The position numbers were made by a program, and so were the translations under genes. From assembly GCA_963169455.1 (NCBI GenBank), contig CAUJDW010000040.1, positions 1-64,000 of the forward strand: a stretch of 64,000 bases of DNA, read 5' to 3'. Below the pieces are notes generated by a model that did no database searches, had not been told where the DNA came from, and saw nothing but the letters and a program-made list of their open reading frames with translations. Position 1 is the stretch's first letter, and each line of letters begins with the position of its first letter. The DNA is from Bacteroidota bacterium. GTDB taxonomy: Bacteria > Bacteroidota > Bacteroidia > Chitinophagales > Saprospiraceae. Positions 27,262-35,805 of the stretch are shown piece by piece.

Positions 27262-28461
27262 ATGGAATTCGCATCCAAGATCATATTCTGGCTTTGTTTG
27301 GGCAGCGTGGTCTATACCTACCTGCTCTACCCCCTCCTGCTTCGCTGGCTGGGGCGGGGCAGGAGCATCGCCCCCCCTGTTCCGGGAGAAGCGGCAGGCT
27401 GGCCCAGGATAAGCGTCCTGATGTCCGTTTACAACGAGGAACGCGTCATCCGCCGGAAACTGGAAAGCCTGGTGGAGGTGGACTATCCGAAAGACAAACT
27501 GGCTGCTTTTATCGGCTCCGATTGTTCCAATGACGGCACCGACGCCATCGTCGGCGATTTTGCCTCCCGCTATCCTTTCATCCACTTTTACCCTTTTGAA
27601 AAGCGGCAGGGGAAACCCGGCGTGGTCAACCAGCTGGCCAGGCTGGCCACAGCCCGCTGGCCGGCGGAGCCCGGGCACCTGTTTCTCATGACGGATGCCA
27701 GTGTGATGCTGGACAGCCAGGTGCTGCAGAAACTGGCGCGGCATTTCGGGGACCCCCGGGTCGGGCTGGCCGATACCCGCCTGGTGCATACCGGCATGCA
27801 GGAGGCAGGCATTTCGAGGGCTGAAAATCAATACATCTCTTCCGAAGTCCGCCTCAAATACCTGGAGGGGCTGGTGTGGGGCCGGACGATCGGGCCCTTC
27901 GGGGCTTGTTATGCCGTGCGTTCCAACCGCTTTTCGGAAGTGCCCCCCGCCTATCTGGTCGATGATTTTTACATCGCCATGAAAGTGCTGGAACAGGGCG
28001 ACAAAGCCCTGCTCGACCTGGAAGCGCTGTGTTTTGAACCGGTTTCGCACGAAATAGGGGAAGAATACCGGCGCAAGGCCCGGATTTCGGCGGGTAATTT
28101 TCAAAACCTGCTCACTTTCAGCCATTTGTGGTGGCCGCCCTTCAGCGCCTTGAATTTTGCTTTTTTTTCCCATAAAGTACTGCGCTGGATGGCGCCCTTC
28201 GCCATTATCCTGATGCTTTTGTGCGCGGGCCTGCTCGCCCTGCAAGGCAACTTAATCTTCCTCCTGGTGTTTTGGGTATTGGTGGGAGGGCTCGTACTGG
28301 CGCCATTGCTGGACAAGCTTCTGAAAAAATGGGACATCAACATCCTGCCGCTCCGGGGCGCCCATTATTTCATCATGATGAACCTGGCGCTGCTGGAGGG
28401 ATTTTTCAAATTCATAAAAGGGATTCGATCCAATGTCTGGGAACCAACTAAAAGAAACTAA
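27262..28461 (+). CDS. GT2-type membrane glycosyltransferase
   Basis: A 399-residue protein. One N-terminal membrane segment precedes a GT-A domain (VLMSVYNEERVIRRKLESL, IGSDCSNDGTDA, LMTDASVML, GPFGACYAVRS, DDFYIAMKVL), followed by about three C-terminal membrane helices. This resembles processive or lipid-linked sugar transferases, although a clear QxxRW motif is not seen. It follows the GT4 gene and overlaps the start of ribBA by 29 bp. Confidence 0.87.
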   Translation: MEFASKIIFWLCLGSVVYTYLLYPLLLRWLGRGRSIAPPVPGEAAGWPRISVLMSVYNEERVIRRKLESLVEVDYPKDKLAAFIGSDCSNDGTDAIVGDFASRYPFIHFYPFEKRQGKPGVVNQLARLATARWPAEPGHLFLMTDASVMLDSQVLQKLARHFGDPRVGLADTRLVHTGMQEAGISRAENQYISSEVRLKYLEGLVWGRTIGPFGACYAVRSNRFSEVPPAYLVDDFYIAMKVLEQGDKALLDLEALCFEPVSHEIGEEYRRKARISAGNFQNLLTFSHLWWPPFSALNFAFFSHKVLRWMAPFAIILMLLCAGLLALQGNLIFLLVFWVLVGGLVLAPLLDKLLKKWDINILPLRGAHYFIMMNLALLEGFFKFIKGIRSNVWEPTKRN

Positions 28462-29590
28462 AGAAGAGATCAGCCTCAACACCATTGAGGAAGCGATTGC
28501 GGAAATACAGGCGGGCAAGGTGGTCATCGTGGTGGATGACGAGGAGCGGGAGAACGAGGGGGATTTCATCTGCGCTGCGGAATGCGTGACGCCGGAGATC
28601 ATCAATTTCATGGCCACCCACGGCCGGGGGCTCATCTGCGCGCCTATCGATGAAAAGCGGGCTGACGAGTTGGAACTCGACATGATGGTTTCGTCCAATA
28701 CGGCCTTGCACGAAACCGCTTTTACCGTTTCCATCGACCTCATCGGGCGCGGTTGCACCACCGGCATCTCTGCTTATGACCGTGCGACCGGCATTCGCGC
28801 GCTGGTAGACCCCTCCATCAAGCCTTCGGATTTTGCCCGCCCCGGCCATATTTTTCCGCTTCGTGCTAAAACGGGGGGCGTGCTGCGCCGCACGGGGCAT
28901 ACCGAGGCGGCCATCGACCTGGCCCGGCTGGCCGGCTTCTTCCCCGCCGGCGTGCTGGTCGAAATACTCAATGAGGACGGCACCATGGCCCGCCTGCCTC
29001 AGTTGATGCACATCGCCCGCAAATTCGGCCTGAAGATCATTACCATCAAAGACCTGGTGGCCTACCGGATGCGCACCGAACGCATCGTCAGGCGCGAAGT
29101 TTCGGTAAACCTGGACACCAGGTACGGCATCTTCGAAGTTACCGCATACCGGCAGATCACGACCAACGACATTCACCTGGCCATCAGGTGCGGGCAATGG
29201 GCGCCGGAGGAACCGGTGCTGGTCCGGGTGCACTCTTCAACTGAAACGGGCGAGATACTGGGTTCCCTGTTCGACGATTATGGTGTAAAACTGAAGAAAG
29301 CGATGGAAATGATCAGCGGAGAGGGGAAGGGCGTGCTGCTGTACATGCGCCACGGCGAAAAAGCGGATGCCATCCTGCACCGCCTGCAGGCCTGCCTTCA
29401 GAAGCAGGAAGAAGGCGGGCCGGCGGTTTACGAGCAGCGCGCCGATGCTGAGCAGCGCGACTATGGGGTAGGGGCCCAGATCCTGCGCGACCTGGGCGTG
29501 GCGCGCATCCGGCTGCTGACCAATACCCCACGGCGCCGGGTCGGGCTGATGGGTTACGGCCTGGAAATTGTCGAAAACGTCCCCTTTTAA
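28433..29590 (+). CDS. RibBA-type protein: DHBP synthase with degenerate GTP cyclohydrolase II domain
   Basis: A 385-residue protein. Residues about 15-215 are an intact 3,4-dihydroxy-2-butanone-4-phosphate synthase (VVDDEERENEGDF, ATHGRGLICAP, DRATGIRAL, RPGHIFPLRAK, GHTEAAIDLARLAG), which supplies the four-carbon unit for riboflavin. Residues about 235-385 are GTP-cyclohydrolase-II-like, but the three zinc cysteines expected near 270, 281 and 283 are Thr, Asp and Tyr, and the usual RQEGRGIGL loop is replaced. The second activity is therefore probably lost, implying a separate RibA elsewhere. It overlaps the GT2 gene by 29 bp. Confidence 0.88.
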   Translation: MSGNQLKETKEEISLNTIEEAIAEIQAGKVVIVVDDEERENEGDFICAAECVTPEIINFMATHGRGLICAPIDEKRADELELDMMVSSNTALHETAFTVSIDLIGRGCTTGISAYDRATGIRALVDPSIKPSDFARPGHIFPLRAKTGGVLRRTGHTEAAIDLARLAGFFPAGVLVEILNEDGTMARLPQLMHIARKFGLKIITIKDLVAYRMRTERIVRREVSVNLDTRYGIFEVTAYRQITTNDIHLAIRCGQWAPEEPVLVRVHSSTETGEILGSLFDDYGVKLKKAMEMISGEGKGVLLYMRHGEKADAILHRLQACLQKQEEGGPAVYEQRADAEQRDYGVGAQILRDLGVARIRLLTNTPRRRVGLMGYGLEIVENVPF

Positions 29591-29598
29591 CGCACCCT

Positions 29599-30249
29599 AT
29601 GCGATACGAACGGAAATTCAAAACGGATGCGGCTTCCCATTCGGCAATGCAGCTGATCACCCGCCTTCACCCGGCCTGCTTCCGGGAGGCTTTCCCGTCC
29701 CGCTGGGTCAACAACCTGTATTTCGACAGCCCGGATTTCACGGCATTCAACGACAATGCTTCGGGCGCGCCGCAGCGGGTAAAATACCGCCTGCGCTGGT
29801 ATGGCCGCCCGTTTGAACAATTGCACAGCCCGGTACTGGAAGTGAAGTGGAAGGAAGGCGAGGCAGGCTCCAAACGAAGTTTTCCCCTCGGCGAGGGGCC
29901 GTTCCCGATCAGCCGGCTCGCCAGCCTGGCCGATGCCGCCCGCCGGCTGCTGGGCAGGGGAAGGGAACTTCAACCGGTGCTTTTCAACTCCTACCACCGC
30001 GCTTACCTGATCTCCGCCGACGGAAAATTCCGGCTCACCATCGACAGCGGCCTGCGCTTTGGCCCTTACCGCACCACCGGCGCCAGTTTTCTGCCCTACG
30101 CCCTCCCCGGCCTCGTCCTGGAAGTGAAATATGCCATAGAAGACGAGCCCGATAGCGATGTTGTCTTCCAGAACCTGCCCTTCAGGCGCACCAAAAGCTC
30201 GAAATATGCTACGGGCCTGGAATTGGTGTATGGGGGGGGAGGTAAGTAG
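29599..30249 (+). CDS. VTC-domain protein (CYTH-type tunnel fold)
   Basis: A 216-residue protein with the VTC/polyphosphate-polymerase pattern: RYERKFK at the N-terminus, NNLYFDSPDFTAFNDN, VKYRLRWYG, PVLEVKWKEG and the C-terminal LEVKYAIEDE. In this family basic residues inside a beta-barrel bind polyphosphate or nucleotide triphosphate. Whether it makes polyphosphate here is not known. It begins 8 bp after ribBA and is probably cotranscribed. Confidence 0.8.
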   Translation: MRYERKFKTDAASHSAMQLITRLHPACFREAFPSRWVNNLYFDSPDFTAFNDNASGAPQRVKYRLRWYGRPFEQLHSPVLEVKWKEGEAGSKRSFPLGEGPFPISRLASLADAARRLLGRGRELQPVLFNSYHRAYLISADGKFRLTIDSGLRFGPYRTTGASFLPYALPGLVLEVKYAIEDEPDSDVVFQNLPFRRTKSSKYATGLELVYGGGGK

Positions 30250-30324
30250 TTTGATACATTTATTGTAACTCATACTGCTTCGGAAGGAAATGCGGCGTCA
30301 ATAGGATTGTTCCTGGGGCTGGGG

Positions 30325-30396
30325 TTATATTGCTATATTGTTATATTGTTATATTGTTATATTGTTATATTGTTATATTGTTATATTGTTATATTG
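30325..30396. repeat. Octanucleotide tandem repeat (nine TTATATTG units)
   Basis: Nine consecutive 8-bp units; the second has CTATATTG. It lies in the 325-bp gap between the VTC gene and the convergent PorP/SprF gene. The unit length is not a multiple of three and no gene covers it. The repeat is of a type that can change copy number by slippage. Nothing else was recognised in the gap 30250-30574. Confidence 0.9.
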
Positions 30397-30574
30397 TTTT
30401 TCCAGCTCTCCCAGGGAGGGTGGAAGGCCGGAGGGTAGGAAGGCCGGTGCTCCATAAGCTCAACCATTCAACCATCTGGCCATCCATTACGCGGGCATCG
30501 CCAGGTGTTTGCCCGTAGATATTCCAGTCACCCAGTCACCCAGTCTCACCAGCGGGTTGCAGGTATAAAGCGAA

Positions 30575-31612
30575 TCAGAACTTTGGGCAGAGGATTGTTT
30601 CGTTTTCGTATTCTCCCAGATAGGCCACGGAAATTTCGAAAGCTCCGTTTCTGTTGCGGGCGGCGCCGATGGCGTTGGTTTTGGCGTCGTAGCTGAGGCC
30701 CAGCAGGAAATTGTTGTATTCGATGCCCACCATGGCGACGACGGCGTCGAGGGAGAAGGAATCATCGGCGTTGCCGACGGGGCGGGCCCAGCCGCCGACG
30801 TGCAGGGCGGTTCCGCTGATGTCGTCCACCAGGAATCGGAAGTTGGCGCCGGCATTGACGGCCAGGTGGGGCCCCTGTTTGTAGAACAGGGCCCGGGGCT
30901 GAATGCGGACGCTTTCCCCGGCGGGGATGCTCAGGCTTCCGTAAGCGGTATATTTGCGGAGCAGGAAGTTCTGGTCACTTTTTTCCGGTTCGTCAGGGTC
31001 GTAGAAGAAGCTGACCTGAGGTTCCAGGAGGTGGTACAGGGCGCCGCCGGCATAAATGCCGATGCCGCGCTCGGGCGCATAGGAATAGTTAAGCCCCACG
31101 GCAAAATCGGCGGTCGCGTAGTTGTTTTCGGGCAGGATTTCGGAAGTGGGGTTGGCGTAACCGGTAGAGCCGGAAAACTGGTCTTCGAAAATGAGGTTTT
31201 CATAACTGAAGTTCCGTTGCGCGATGCCGGCCTGGAAACCAAGGCTGAGGAACTGGTCGTTGCGCGCGCTCAGCGATTTGTGGAAGCTGCCCACTACGTT
31301 GATCTGGTTGTTGGAGTAGCCAACTTCGGGCGCCTTGTCGTTGTAGAATACCACACCGACTCCGAAGGCGTCCTTATACCTCTTGCCGATATTGCGGAAG
31401 CCGAAGCGCAGGTCGATGGCGCCGGAAAAAGTCTTGTAGGGGTCCTGGTCGCGGTAGATGAACGCCACGCGGTACTTTCCGTCAAATGTCCCCGTCAATG
31501 CGGGGTTGAGTGTCAGGGGGGAAGCGAAAAACTGGCTGAAGTGCTGGTCTTGCGCCCGGGCGATAGCGATGGCGGTACAAGCGAGAACGATAGTCAGTAA
31601 GTATTTCCTCAT
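30575..31612 (-). CDS. PorP/SprF-family type IX secretion outer membrane protein
   Basis: A 345-residue protein with a signal peptide (KYLLTIVLACTAIAIARAQ) and the family start DQHFSQFFASPLTLNPALTG, followed by a beta-barrel with repeated amphipathic strands. PorP/SprF proteins sit in the outer membrane and anchor or assist type IX secretion and gliding components. It is not next to other secretion genes, which is usual for orphan family members. The secreted PNGase-F-like protein at 35806 has a matching sorting domain. A TACCTTTG -7-like element lies on the minus strand at 31659-31666. Confidence 0.9.
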   Translation of the reverse strand: MRKYLLTIVLACTAIAIARAQDQHFSQFFASPLTLNPALTGTFDGKYRVAFIYRDQDPYKTFSGAIDLRFGFRNIGKRYKDAFGVGVVFYNDKAPEVGYSNNQINVVGSFHKSLSARNDQFLSLGFQAGIAQRNFSYENLIFEDQFSGSTGYANPTSEILPENNYATADFAVGLNYSYAPERGIGIYAGGALYHLLEPQVSFFYDPDEPEKSDQNFLLRKYTAYGSLSIPAGESVRIQPRALFYKQGPHLAVNAGANFRFLVDDISGTALHVGGWARPVGNADDSFSLDAVVAMVGIEYNNFLLGLSYDAKTNAIGAARNRNGAFEISVAYLGEYENETILCPKF

Positions 31613-31836
31613 TGTTTTTTTCTATTATTTTTTGCAGCTGAAGGAAGGGCAGGCGGCCCAAAGGTATAGCCTTTGCCCATAATTTTGTACTGAAGTCAAC
31701 GGACTTTTCAGAAGAAATATTATTTTTGGAATATATCATGATGCCACCCTGCCGGATTTAGCCTGGAGGGCGAGGCCGGAAATGGCGCATGGCTGGGAAA
31801 ACCACGCTCCCGGGAGCAGAAAAAACCGATACCCGC

Positions 31837-32688
31837 ATGTCTTATGCAATCTGTCCGATAAGCATGGCGCCGGTGCGCAGCGGCTCGTCCCACAGCAGTG
31901 AGATGGTATCGCAGTTGCTGTTCGGCGAGTTGGTGGAAGTGCTGGAGGCCAAAGGCCGGCAGTGGCTGAAAGTGCGCTGCGCCCACGACAATTTTGTCGG
32001 GTGGGTGGCCGGCAACCAGTTAAAAGCCATTACGCCGAGCGAATTTGAGTACTTCCGGCAGCACTATGCCTACAGCCTTGAGCTTTACCACCCGCTGATG
32101 GCCGAAGACTTTTGCATGCCGGTCGTTATGGGCGCCCGTTTTCCCGGCTTTGACGGCATGCGATTCCGGCTGGAGGAAACCCATTTCACATTCAGCGGGC
32201 AGGCCGTTTTTCCCGAAAATATCGAAGCAGCGCCTGAATTCCTCCTCAAAATTGCGCGCCGCTACCTGAATGCCCCTTTCCTCTGGGGCGGGCGTTCTCC
32301 CATGGGGATCGATGCTCCGGGCCTGGTGCAGATGGCCTTCCAACTGGCGGGTGTCGCCCTTCCCCGCGATGCGGCGCAGCAGATCTACCTCGGCGAACCG
32401 GTCGGGTTTATCGAGCAGGCACAGCCGGGCGATGTGGCCTTTTTTGAAAACAGGGCCGGGCGGATATCCCACTGCGGCATCCTGCTATCCGACAATGAAA
32501 TCCTGCACGCTTTTGGCAGCGTCCGGGTGGACAGCCTCGACCACTATGGCATTTTCAATAAAAGCCTGGGCCGCTATACCCACAGCCTGCGGCTGGTCAA
32601 ACGCCTGCTCCGCGAAAAGGCGCCGGCCAGGCCCGAAACTGCGCCGCTGCGGGAAATGGCGAAAAACCAGGTAGGCTTGTTCGACTGA
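31837..32688 (+). CDS. NlpC/P60 (C40) peptidase-like protein with altered catalytic Cys
   Basis: A 283-residue protein. It has two N-terminal SH3-like segments (about 1-120), then an NlpC/P60 domain (about 140-265) with FLWGGRSPMGID, the His in ISHCGILLSD and a third polar site in LHAFGSVRVD. The catalytic Cys of the usual GIDCSG motif is Ala160 (codons GAT GCT CCG GGC). Removing one T and adding one G explains the change from the usual GAT TGC TCC GGC. The enzyme would not be expected to cut peptidoglycan peptides unless another residue substitutes, so it may be a binding-only protein or recently inactivated. The start at 31837 fits the family N-terminus. Confidence 0.82.
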   Translation: MSYAICPISMAPVRSGSSHSSEMVSQLLFGELVEVLEAKGRQWLKVRCAHDNFVGWVAGNQLKAITPSEFEYFRQHYAYSLELYHPLMAEDFCMPVVMGARFPGFDGMRFRLEETHFTFSGQAVFPENIEAAPEFLLKIARRYLNAPFLWGGRSPMGIDAPGLVQMAFQLAGVALPRDAAQQIYLGEPVGFIEQAQPGDVAFFENRAGRISHCGILLSDNEILHAFGSVRVDSLDHYGIFNKSLGRYTHSLRLVKRLLREKAPARPETAPLREMAKNQVGLFD

Positions 32689-32697
32689 GCGCGCCGC

Positions 32698-34056
32698 TCA
32701 CACCGCCTGAATGATGTCGTATTTCGTGATGATGTGCAGGGCGCCTGCCTTGTCCCGGGCGATTACCGCAGGTATGGTGCGGTCCACGTATTTGCTCAGC
32801 TGGCTGAAGGGCAGGTCGGTGCTGACGACCGGGAATGGGCTGCCCATGATGGCGGCGACCTTCTCCTCCGAATGCCCCAGGGGGGTTTCCAGCAGGTAGG
32901 ACAGTACTGCCGTTTCGGTAATGGAGCCCACCATGTCTTCTCCCCGCATGACCGGCATCTGGGAAATGTCGTGCTCTTTCATCAGTTTGAAAGCCGTGCG
33001 CACGGTGTCTTCGGCGGTTACCGTGAAAAACTGCCTGCTTTTTTTCAATGCGAGGATGTCCTTAACGCTCAGTTCGCGTTCCAGGAAGCCGCGCTCCCGC
33101 ATCCAGTCGTCATTATAGACCTTGCCGACGTAACGGCTGCCGTGGTCGTGGATGACGACCACCACGACATCGTCTTTGGTGAGCCTGTCGCGGAGTTGCA
33201 GCAGCCCCGCCACGGCCGATCCGGCGGAATAACCCAGCAGCAGGCCTTCCTCCCGGGCCAGGCGCCGGGCCATCAGGGCGCCGTCCTTGTCGGCAACCTT
33301 CTCAAAATAGTCGATGACGCTGAAATCCACGTTTTTCGGCAGGATGTCTTCGCCGATGCCTTCGGTGATGTAGGGGTAGATCTCCTTGGGGTCGAATTCG
33401 CCGGTTTCGTGGTACTTTTTGAATACCGAGCCGTAGGTGTCGATGCCCCATACCTTGATGGCCGGGTTTTGTTCCTTGAGGTATTTCCCGGTGCCCGAGA
33501 TGGTGCCTCCCGTCCCCACGCCGGTGACGAGGTGGGTGACCCTGCCGTCCGTTTGCCGCCAAATCTCCGGGCCGGTGGTTTCATAGTGGGCCTGCCGGTT
33601 GGAGAGGTTGTCGTACTGGTTGCACCAGTAGGAGTTGGGGATTTCAGTGCTCAGGCGCCGGGCTACGGAATAATAGGAGCGGGGGTCTTCCGGTTCGACA
33701 TTGGTCGGGCAGACGATCACTTCCGCCCCTGCTGCCCGGAGCATATCCATTTTTTCCCTGGACTGCTTGTCGGTTGTGGTGAAAATGCATTTGTAGCCTT
33801 TGACGGCTGCCGCCAGGGCCAGGCCCATGCCCGTATTCCCGGAAGTGCACTCGATGATGGTGCCGCCGGGCTTCAGGTCGCCCCGCTGTTCTGCATCTTC
33901 AACCATCTTCAGCGCCATGCGGTCCTTGATGGAGTGGCCGGGGTTGAAGGTCTCGACCTTCATCAGGACGAGGGCGGGAATGCCTTCCACGACTTTGTTC
34001 AGTTTCACCAGCGGCGTGTTGCCGACTGTTTCGAGGATATTGTTGCGGTAATCCAT
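32698..34056 (-). CDS. Cystathionine beta-synthase-like PLP enzyme with tandem CBS domains
   Basis: A 452-residue protein. The fold-type II PLP domain (about 1-320) has Lys44 in NPGHSIKDR, the ECTSGNTGMGLA substrate loop and the phosphate-binding GVGTGGTISGTGKYL loop. Two CBS domains follow (about 335-452). It condenses serine or a derivative with homocysteine, or acts as a cysteine synthase; the C-terminal CBS pair usually binds adenosyl ligands. The ATG at 34056 matches the family start MDYRNNILETVGNTPLV. It is transcribed towards the NlpC-like gene, leaving only 9 bp between them. Confidence 0.92.
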   Translation of the reverse strand: MDYRNNILETVGNTPLVKLNKVVEGIPALVLMKVETFNPGHSIKDRMALKMVEDAEQRGDLKPGGTIIECTSGNTGMGLALAAAVKGYKCIFTTTDKQSREKMDMLRAAGAEVIVCPTNVEPEDPRSYYSVARRLSTEIPNSYWCNQYDNLSNRQAHYETTGPEIWRQTDGRVTHLVTGVGTGGTISGTGKYLKEQNPAIKVWGIDTYGSVFKKYHETGEFDPKEIYPYITEGIGEDILPKNVDFSVIDYFEKVADKDGALMARRLAREEGLLLGYSAGSAVAGLLQLRDRLTKDDVVVVVIHDHGSRYVGKVYNDDWMRERGFLERELSVKDILALKKSRQFFTVTAEDTVRTAFKLMKEHDISQMPVMRGEDMVGSITETAVLSYLLETPLGHSEEKVAAIMGSPFPVVSTDLPFSQLSKYVDRTIPAVIARDKAGALHIITKYDIIQAV

Positions 34057-34119
34057 TTTAAGCTGTTGGCCTGTTGATTTGCCGGGCTGAATCCGGAGCG
34101 GCAAAGGTAAGGAAAATCG

Positions 34120-34971
34120 TCAACGGTGGTATTTAACCCGGACGAAAAAGCGGGGGTCGATTGCGCCGAGGGCTTTGGCGGCCAGGGGAGAAAGCACCAC
34201 AACCACCTCATCCTTGTAGGCCGTGTCCGGTATTCTGCCGATCACCTTGGCGTAAACGGTGCGTTTGCTCATGGGGTTGGTGACGGCGATGATGGAATTG
34301 GCCGGGGCGAAGCGGTGCATGGCGTAGAGCCCGGAATCTTCCCTGCTGTCGGTTTTCCAGATGGCAGCGCCCTGGTGCTCGTATTCCTTTTTTCCGCTCA
34401 TTTCATGCTGGTATATTTTGCGCAGGGCATTGTTGCTTCTGGACAGGGGGTCGCCGGAATAGGCGCGCAGGCTGTCCGGCACGCCGTGGATGCTGAGCCA
34501 GCCGACATGCAGGTACTGGCCTTCCCTGAGTGTGTGGTCAGGCAGGCGGTTGCGCTCCATGAGGTCTTCGACGGGCATTTTGAAATACACCTTGGAGATG
34601 CGGTACATGGTGTCTCCCTTTTTTACAACATAAAATGCCGGGGCGAATTCTTTGGGCGAGAAATTGCCCGTTGGGTACCGCCTGATGGCCCGGTTGGGGA
34701 TCGGCACCCGCACGGCCATCCCCGGGGCGACGGGCTGGTCTTTCAGGCCGGGGTTGTAGAAGTAGAGTTCTTCTACCGACAAGCCGTAAAAGCGGGCCAG
34801 GGAATAGAGCGTTTGTTTGGGCTGGATAATATGTTCCAGGTATTTTTCATTGAAACCGTCGACCCCCAGAAAAATGGTATCTTTGGCGGTGAGGTAGTGA
34901 AGGCTGTCCCCCGTGCCGGCATGGCTCATCAGGGGCAACAGGAGCAGCGCGAAAAATGACGTTTTCCTCAT
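34120..34971 (-). CDS. Exported LysM protein with C-terminal double-psi-barrel-like domain
   Basis: A 283-residue protein from an ATG at 34971 with a signal peptide (RKTSFFALLLLPLMSHA). It contains two LysM motifs, about 48-95 (QTLYSLARFYGLSVEELYFYNP) and about 122-165 (YVVKKGDTMYRISKVYF), which bind peptidoglycan. The C-terminal part (about 200-283) resembles an RlpA-like barrel. It probably acts on or anchors to the cell wall. An in-frame extension to 35631 runs antisense to kdsB and is not coding. Confidence 0.8.
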   Translation of the reverse strand: MRKTSFFALLLLPLMSHAGTGDSLHYLTAKDTIFLGVDGFNEKYLEHIIQPKQTLYSLARFYGLSVEELYFYNPGLKDQPVAPGMAVRVPIPNRAIRRYPTGNFSPKEFAPAFYVVKKGDTMYRISKVYFKMPVEDLMERNRLPDHTLREGQYLHVGWLSIHGVPDSLRAYSGDPLSRSNNALRKIYQHEMSGKKEYEHQGAAIWKTDSREDSGLYAMHRFAPANSIIAVTNPMSKRTVYAKVIGRIPDTAYKDEVVVVLSPLAAKALGAIDPRFFVRVKYHR

Positions 34972-35001
34972 AGTGTTTCCAGTTTGCTGATTCACAAATA
35001 T

Positions 35002-35745
35002 ATGAAAACAGTTGGTATCATTCCCGCCCGTTTTGCTTCCACCCGCTTTCCGGGCAAGCCATTGGCGGAGATTGGCGGGAAAACCGTGATCCGGAGGGTG
35101 TACGAACAGGCCAGTAAGGCCAGGCGGCTCGACGAGGTTCTGGTTGCCACCGATGATGAGCGCATCTTCCGCCATGTGGAGTCTTTCGGCGGGCAGGTGG
35201 TGATGAGCCGGCAGGAACACCAGTCGGGCACCGACCGCTGTGCCGAAGCGGCCCGGCGCCTCGACGAGGTGGATATCATTATCAACATCCAGGGAGACGA
35301 GCCTTTCATCGCTCCCGAACAGATCGACCTGGTTGCGGAGCCGCTGGCGCGCAGGCAGTCGGTGCAGATCAGCACCCTGGCCAGGCGCATCAGCCGGGAG
35401 GAGGAACTGCACAACCCCAACATTGTCAAAGTGGTTTTCAACCGCCAGCAGATGGCCATGTATTTCAGCCGAAGCACCATTCCCTACCTGCGCGGCCTGC
35501 CGCCAGAGCAATGGCTGCCTTCCGGTGTGTTCTATAAACACATCGGGCTGTACGGCTTTCGCCGGGAAGTATTGCTCGATGTGGCCCACCTGGAGCCTTC
35601 CACCTACGAGCGCCTCGAATCCCTGGAACAACTGCGGTGGCTGGAGGCAGGCTACGGCATCTTCGTCAACATCACCGAATCAGAGACTATCGGCATCGAT
35701 ACTCCGGAAGACCTGGAGCGGGCCCGGGCCTGGGTTGGGCAGTAA
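35002..35745 (+). CDS. kdsB: 3-deoxy-manno-octulosonate cytidylyltransferase
   Basis: A 247-residue protein of normal length. It has the signature IIPARFASTRFPGKPLAEIGG at the N-terminus, QEHQSGTDRCAEA, IINIQGDEPFI and C-terminal GIDTPEDLERA. It activates Kdo as CMP-Kdo for lipopolysaccharide inner core synthesis in the cytosol. It is divergent from the LysM gene with only 30 bp between starts. Confidence 0.95.
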   Translation: MKTVGIIPARFASTRFPGKPLAEIGGKTVIRRVYEQASKARRLDEVLVATDDERIFRHVESFGGQVVMSRQEHQSGTDRCAEAARRLDEVDIIINIQGDEPFIAPEQIDLVAEPLARRQSVQISTLARRISREEELHNPNIVKVVFNRQQMAMYFSRSTIPYLRGLPPEQWLPSGVFYKHIGLYGFRREVLLDVAHLEPSTYERLESLEQLRWLEAGYGIFVNITESETIGIDTPEDLERARAWVGQ

Positions 35746-35805
35746 AGCAGTACGCCAATATGCCGTGAATCTGAGCATATTGGCGTACTGGCGCTGGTAG
35801 GCTGC

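Noticed and set aside
30330-30518. A frame of repeated Tyr-Cys-Tyr-Ile-Val residues
   Set aside because: It is a translation of the octanucleotide tandem repeat.
34972-35631. N-terminal extension of the LysM protein
   Set aside because: The extension is antisense to kdsB and lies before a clear signal peptide.
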